Below are positions 60,918 through 64,000 of a DNA stretch of 64,000 nt, in pieces (position 1 is the first letter of the stretch; each line of letters opens with the position of its first letter). The translations under genes and the position numbers were made by a program. Under the pieces are notes generated by a model. That model had not been told where the DNA came from and did no database searches. It was given only the letters and a program-made list of their open reading frames with translations. Source of the DNA: Duganella radicis (GTDB lineage: Bacteria > Pseudomonadota > Gammaproteobacteria > Burkholderiales > Burkholderiaceae_D); assembly GCF_009720825.1 (NCBI RefSeq), contig NZ_WNKY01000018.1:52970-116969 (forward strand), in the 5' to 3' direction.

Positions 60918-62030
60918 ATGTCAATTTCCAGCACCGAAGAAATCGTCGCCGAATTGCGCGCTGGCCGCATGGTGATCCTGGTCGATGAAGAAGACCGGGA
61001 GAACGAAGGTGACCTGGTGCTCGCGGCGGACTTCGTCACGCCGGAAGCCATCAATTTCATGGTCAAGTACGCGCGCGGCCTGGTCTGCCTGACGCTGACC
61101 GAGGAACGCTGCAACCAGCTGGAACTGTCGATGATGTCGACCAAGAACGGCACCGCCTTCGGCACCAACTTCACGGTGTCGATCGAGGCGGCCGAAGGCG
61201 TCACCACCGGCATCTCGGCCGCCGACCGCGCCAAGACCATCCAGGTGGCCGTGGCCAAGGATGCGCAGCCGTCGGACATCGTCCAGCCGGGCCACATCTT
61301 CCCGCTGAAGGCGCAAAAAGGCGGCGTGCTGATGCGCGCCGGCCATACCGAAGCCGGTTGCGATCTGACCGCCATGGCCGGCCTGACGCCCGCCTCGGTG
61401 ATCTGCGAAATCATGAAGGACGACGGCACCATGGCCCGTCTGCCGGACCTGCTGGAATTCGCCAGGGAACACAATCTGAAGATCGGCACCATCGCCGACC
61501 TGATCCACTACCGCAGCCGCAATGAATCGCTGGTGGAAAAAGCCGGCGAGCGCACGCTGAAGACCGCCCACGGCGACTTCCGCATGATCGCCTACCGCGA
61601 CAAGCCGAGCGGCTCGGCCCACTTGGCGCTGGTGCATGGCGAGATCGTCAAGGGCAAGGAAACCCTGGTGCGCGTGCACCAGCCGGTGTCCATCCTCGAC
61701 ATCCTGGAATCGGAAGCCACCACCCACTCGTGGAATCTGTCGTCCTCGATGGCGGCGATCAAGGCGGCTGACAGCGGCGTGATCGTGCTGCTGAATTGCG
61801 AAGAAACCGCCGAGCAGTTCTTCAACCAGTTCGAAGCGCTGTGCAAGCCGGAAGACACCAAGCCGAAAGGCCGCGCGGCCAGCATGGACCTGCGCAGCTA
61901 CGGCATTGGCGCGCAAATCCTGCGCGAAGTCGGCGTCTGCAAGATGCAGCTGCTGGCCAGCCCGCGCAAGATGCCGTCGATGACCGGCTTCAATCTGGAA
62001 GTGACCGGCTACGTCGCCAAACCTAATTAA
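60918..62030 (+). CDS. ribB: DHBP synthase RibB fused to a degenerate RibA-like domain
   Basis: 370 residues. The N-terminal 200 residues are 3,4-dihydroxy-2-butanone 4-phosphate synthase: VDEEDRENEGDLVLAADFV and LRAGHTEAGCDLTAMAGLTPASVICEIM-type motifs. The C-terminal half resembles GTP cyclohydrolase II. Where RibA has the zinc cysteines (ECLTGDVFGSxRCDC) it reads HQPVSILDILESEATTHSW and has no cysteine cluster. It is therefore probably inactive as a cyclohydrolase, like RibBX fusions described in proteobacteria. It lies 122 bp after ribE with no FMN riboswitch seen. Confidence 0.92.
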   Translation: MSISSTEEIVAELRAGRMVILVDEEDRENEGDLVLAADFVTPEAINFMVKYARGLVCLTLTEERCNQLELSMMSTKNGTAFGTNFTVSIEAAEGVTTGISAADRAKTIQVAVAKDAQPSDIVQPGHIFPLKAQKGGVLMRAGHTEAGCDLTAMAGLTPASVICEIMKDDGTMARLPDLLEFAREHNLKIGTIADLIHYRSRNESLVEKAGERTLKTAHGDFRMIAYRDKPSGSAHLALVHGEIVKGKETLVRVHQPVSILDILESEATTHSWNLSSSMAAIKAADSGVIVLLNCEETAEQFFNQFEALCKPEDTKPKGRAASMDLRSYGIGAQILREVGVCKMQLLASPRKMPSMTGFNLEVTGYVAKPN

Positions 62031-62055
62031 TTCAACCAACATACAAGAGGCCATC

Positions 62056-62544
62056 ATGACCGTAGGAAGCTACGAAACCAATCTGAACGGCGAAGACCTG
62101 CGCATCGGCGTGGTACAAGCCCGTTTTAACGAAGACATCTGCCACGGCCTGCTGTCGGCTTGCCTGGCCGAGCTGAAACACCTGGGCGTGGCCGACGAGG
62201 ACATCCTGCACGTGACCGTGCCGGGCGCGCTGGAAGTGCCGCTGGTGCTGCAAAAGATGGCCGAGTCGCAGCAGTTCGACGCGCTGATCGCGCTGGGCGC
62301 GGTGATCCGCGGCGAAACCTACCACTTCGAGCTGGTGTCGAACGAATCGGGCGCGGGCATCACCCGTATCGGCCTGGATTATGGTATTCCTATCGCCAAC
62401 GCCATCCTGACCACCGAGACCGACGAGCAAGCCGAAGTGCGCATGGCCGTCAAAGGCGCCGACGCCGCGCGCGTGGCCGTGGAAATGGCCAACCTGACCA
62501 TCGCTCTGGAAGAGCTGAGCCAGGATCAGGGCGACGACGAGTAA
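62056..62544 (+). CDS. ribH: 6,7-dimethyl-8-ribityllumazine synthase
   Basis: 162 residues. Motifs IGVVQARFNEDICHGLL, VTVPGALEVPLVLQKMA, FDALIALGAVIRGETYHFELVSNESG and the closing ANAILTTETDEQA. It makes the lumazine substrate of RibE from the RibB and RibD products. 25 bp after ribB, 22 bp before nusB. Confidence 0.97.
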   Translation: MTVGSYETNLNGEDLRIGVVQARFNEDICHGLLSACLAELKHLGVADEDILHVTVPGALEVPLVLQKMAESQQFDALIALGAVIRGETYHFELVSNESGAGITRIGLDYGIPIANAILTTETDEQAEVRMAVKGADAARVAVEMANLTIALEELSQDQGDDE

Positions 62545-62566
62545 TTCAGAATAAAGGTAGAACCAC

Positions 62567-63037
62567 ATGAACGAGAAGACTTTGCACGCCAACCCAAGCA
62601 AGAACCGCACGCCGCGTCACCGCGCGCGCGAGTTCGCGCTGCAAGGGTTGTACCAGTGGCTGCTGAATAACGAATCCGCCTCCACGGTGGTCAACCACAT
62701 CCGCGGCGCGCACGGCTTCGACAAGGCCGATGCCGAGCACTTCACCGTGCTGCTGAACGGCGCCATCGGTTCGTCGGTGGAATTGCGCCAGACCTTTGCA
62801 CCGCTGGTCGATCGCGGCATCGCCGAGCTGTCGCCGATCGAGCACGCGGTGCTGCTGATCGGCGCCTACGAGCTGAAGAACAACCTGGAAATTCCATACC
62901 GCGTCGTCATCAACGAGGCGGTGGAGCTGACCAAGTCGTTCGGCGGCATCGATGGCCACAAATATGTCAACGGCGTGCTGGACAAGCTGGCCGCCCAGCT
63001 GCGTCCGGACGAGGTTGCCGCGGACAAGAAGCGCTAA
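62567..63037 (+). CDS. nusB: Transcription antitermination factor NusB
   Basis: 156 residues, all-helical. RHRAREFALQGLYQWLLNN, then SPIEHAVLLIGAYEL and PYRVVINEAVELTKSFGGIDGHKYVNGVLDKLA are NusB hallmarks. It binds boxA RNA with S10 in rRNA transcription. ribH-nusB linkage is widespread. Followed by a terminator. Confidence 0.97.
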   Translation: MNEKTLHANPSKNRTPRHRAREFALQGLYQWLLNNESASTVVNHIRGAHGFDKADAEHFTVLLNGAIGSSVELRQTFAPLVDRGIAELSPIEHAVLLIGAYELKNNLEIPYRVVINEAVELTKSFGGIDGHKYVNGVLDKLAAQLRPDEVAADKKR

Positions 63038-63054
63038 GCTGTCCCGGTATCGTT

Positions 63055-63090
63055 AAAAGCCACCCACGGTAGCGTGCGGTGGCTTTTTTT
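63055..63090 (+). terminator. Intrinsic terminator of the rib-nusB operon
   Basis: AAAAGCCACC ... GGTGGCTTTT with a 13-nt loop, followed by TTTTTTT. Confidence 0.9.
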
Positions 63091-63164
63091 ATTTGGGCGT
63101 TGACCCGGCAGGGCGGGGCTGGACAGAATTGCTTTTCGGCTAATTCTGGAGCGGCATCATCGAA

Positions 63165-63833
63165 TTGCAAACACCACGCTGGCGCCGGCGCGGCTGGCTG
63201 GCGCTGATCGGCGGCGCGCACCTGCTGGCCTTCATGGCCTGGAAAGCGCCTGAGAGGCCGCATGCGGCCCATATCGCGCCACATGCGCCGATCACCTATG
63301 TTCTGACGCCGCTCAAGCCGCCTCGGCCGCCTGAGCTGCCGCGGCCGGTGCGGCCTATGATGCGGCCGGAGCGTGCGGTGCGCGCCGCCGCCGGACCGAA
63401 GGCGCCGCCAGTGGCCGCGCCCGTGCACGCCGAGCCGCAGGCGATTACCGTGCCGCCTGCCGAGCCCGCGCCGCTGGCGGCGGAGCCGTCTTTGCCCGCC
63501 GATCCCTTTGCCGCGCCGGCCAAGCCGCAGGAAGACCTCAAGCAGCGCGCACTGAGGGGCGCGCTGGCGGCCGACCAGCAGGCCCGCAAGGATGCCTGGA
63601 CCCAGCGCGACCGCAAATACGTCAATGATGAAAGCGCGCTGGCGGCCGCCATCGGCAAGGCCTACAAGGGCGGCGGCAGTGGGGCGATAGGGGAGTTTGT
63701 GGCGCCGGACGGCAGCCGGGTGACCAAATGGCGCTTGCCGGGTGGTGCGGTGGTCTGTTACTACAAGGAATCCAACAACGGCCGCGATCCCTTCCGCGAC
63801 ACGGGCCGTCTCAGCGTACGCAGTTGCCCATAA
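63165..63833 (+). CDS. Proline-rich membrane-anchored hypothetical protein
   Basis: 222 residues, starting at a TTG (63165) because no ATG fits. Basic N-terminus and one membrane helix (WLALIGGAHLLAFMAW), then a long Pro/Ala-rich region (about 45-125) as in TonB-like or other periplasm-spanning proteins. A C-terminal domain (FVAPDGSRVTKWRLPGGAVVCYYKESNNG) with two Cys completes it. I do not recognise a family; the C-domain lacks TonB motifs. It is flanked by terminators on both sides, so it is a single-gene unit. Confidence 0.65.
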   Translation: MQTPRWRRRGWLALIGGAHLLAFMAWKAPERPHAAHIAPHAPITYVLTPLKPPRPPELPRPVRPMMRPERAVRAAAGPKAPPVAAPVHAEPQAITVPPAEPAPLAAEPSLPADPFAAPAKPQEDLKQRALRGALAADQQARKDAWTQRDRKYVNDESALAAAIGKAYKGGGSGAIGEFVAPDGSRVTKWRLPGGAVVCYYKESNNGRDPFRDTGRLSVRSCP

Positions 63834-63837
63834 TGAA

Positions 63838-63868
63838 AAAAGCCGCCTGACCAAGGCGGCTTTTAAAT
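63838..63868 (+). terminator. Intrinsic terminator after proline-rich protein gene
   Basis: AAAAGCCGCC-TGACCAA-GGCGGCTTTT stem with short T-run and AAATTT. Confidence 0.85.
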
Positions 63869-63874
63869 TTACAG

Positions 63875-64000
63875 TGACCCGTCCTGGGTTAAGTTGTCAT
63901 TTCCCGCCTTTTCTTAGGAGAGCGAGATGGGAACTGGACGAAAGCGGACTCAAGGCGACTACACCCTGACTTTTAAGCAGGGGGTGGTCGATGCAGTGGA
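63875..64000 (+). mobile_element. Left end of an IS3-family-like insertion sequence (partial)
   Basis: From about 63875 the sequence begins TGACCCGTCCTGGGTTAAGT, which looks like an IS terminal repeat of the IS150/IS3 type, and leads into a transposase-like start. The rest lies beyond the window, so the boundaries and the matching right repeat cannot be checked. Confidence 0.6.
63927..64000 (+). CDS. Transposase OrfA-like protein, partial
   Basis: The first 24 codons read MGTGRKRTQGDYTLTFKQGV followed by VDAV, resembling the helix-turn-helix start of IS3-family OrfA proteins. The ATG at 63927 has TTAGGAG upstream. The gene runs off the right edge. Confidence 0.65.
   Translation, partial: MGTGRKRTQGDYTLTFKQGVVDAV

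Overview
The window is high-GC DNA from a betaproteobacterium, most likely an Oxalobacteraceae member of the Massilia/Duganella/Janthinobacterium type. The gene orders ybgC-tolQRAB-pal-cpoB-tRNA-Lys, glyA-nrdR, pilVWXY1E-fimT and ribD-ribE-ribB-ribH-nusB fit that group, as do a PEP-CTERM protein and several TonB receptors. No search was run, so the taxonomic call is an inference.

Region by region. (1) 1-7 kb, minus strand: one operon encoding a membrane fusion protein, an ABC ATPase, two MacB/FtsX-type permeases, an NtrC-family response regulator and its histidine kinase, which runs off the left edge. A near-perfect sigma-54 promoter overlaps the start of the first gene, and an inverted repeat that could bind the regulator lies upstream. 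(2) 7-17 kb: a truncated acetyltransferase gene, an outer-membrane protein, an intact chemoreceptor facing a dead chemoreceptor pseudogene, a DUF418 protein, YigZ, a SUV3-like helicase with a small HNH protein, a tRNA-Lys and an acyltransferase. (3) 17-24.6 kb: two convergent TonB-dependent receptors, a chromate transporter, and a CPBP-like membrane protein translationally coupled to a 56-residue membrane protein.

(4) 24.7-38.3 kb, minus strand: the most unusual part. Ten closely packed genes start with a 65-residue peptide carrying a double-glycine-type leader. They continue with a DUF6404 membrane protein, an HlyD-type fusion protein, a C39-peptidase ABC exporter, a large protein with remote resemblance to SelO/MchC, three glycosyltransferases, a small HlyC-like protein and a DUF6492 protein. 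Upstream on the same strand lie a GT8-like glycosyltransferase and a UDP-xylose-synthase-type enzyme. I read this as a candidate biosynthesis and export cluster for a modified, perhaps glycosylated, microcin-like peptide.

(5) 39-45.6 kb: a hexapeptide acetyltransferase, a PEP-CTERM protein, and a type VI secretion cargo module (PAAR protein, then two glycine-zipper effector candidates each followed by a putative immunity gene). A solitary PD-(D/E)XK-like nuclease gene and two tandem tRNA-Lys genes follow. The tRNA-Lys sequence at 15.7 kb is identical to the pair at 45.4 kb, so exact 76-bp direct repeats bound much of the accessory DNA.

(6) 45.6-64 kb: core genes. These are the Tol-Pal envelope system, a YdfG-type reductase, glyA under a ZTP riboswitch, nrdR, a minor pilin/PilY1 operon joined by ATGA overlaps, and the riboflavin operon with nusB. 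The RibB protein there carries a GTP cyclohydrolase II-like domain without its zinc cysteines. The right edge enters an IS3-family-like insertion sequence.
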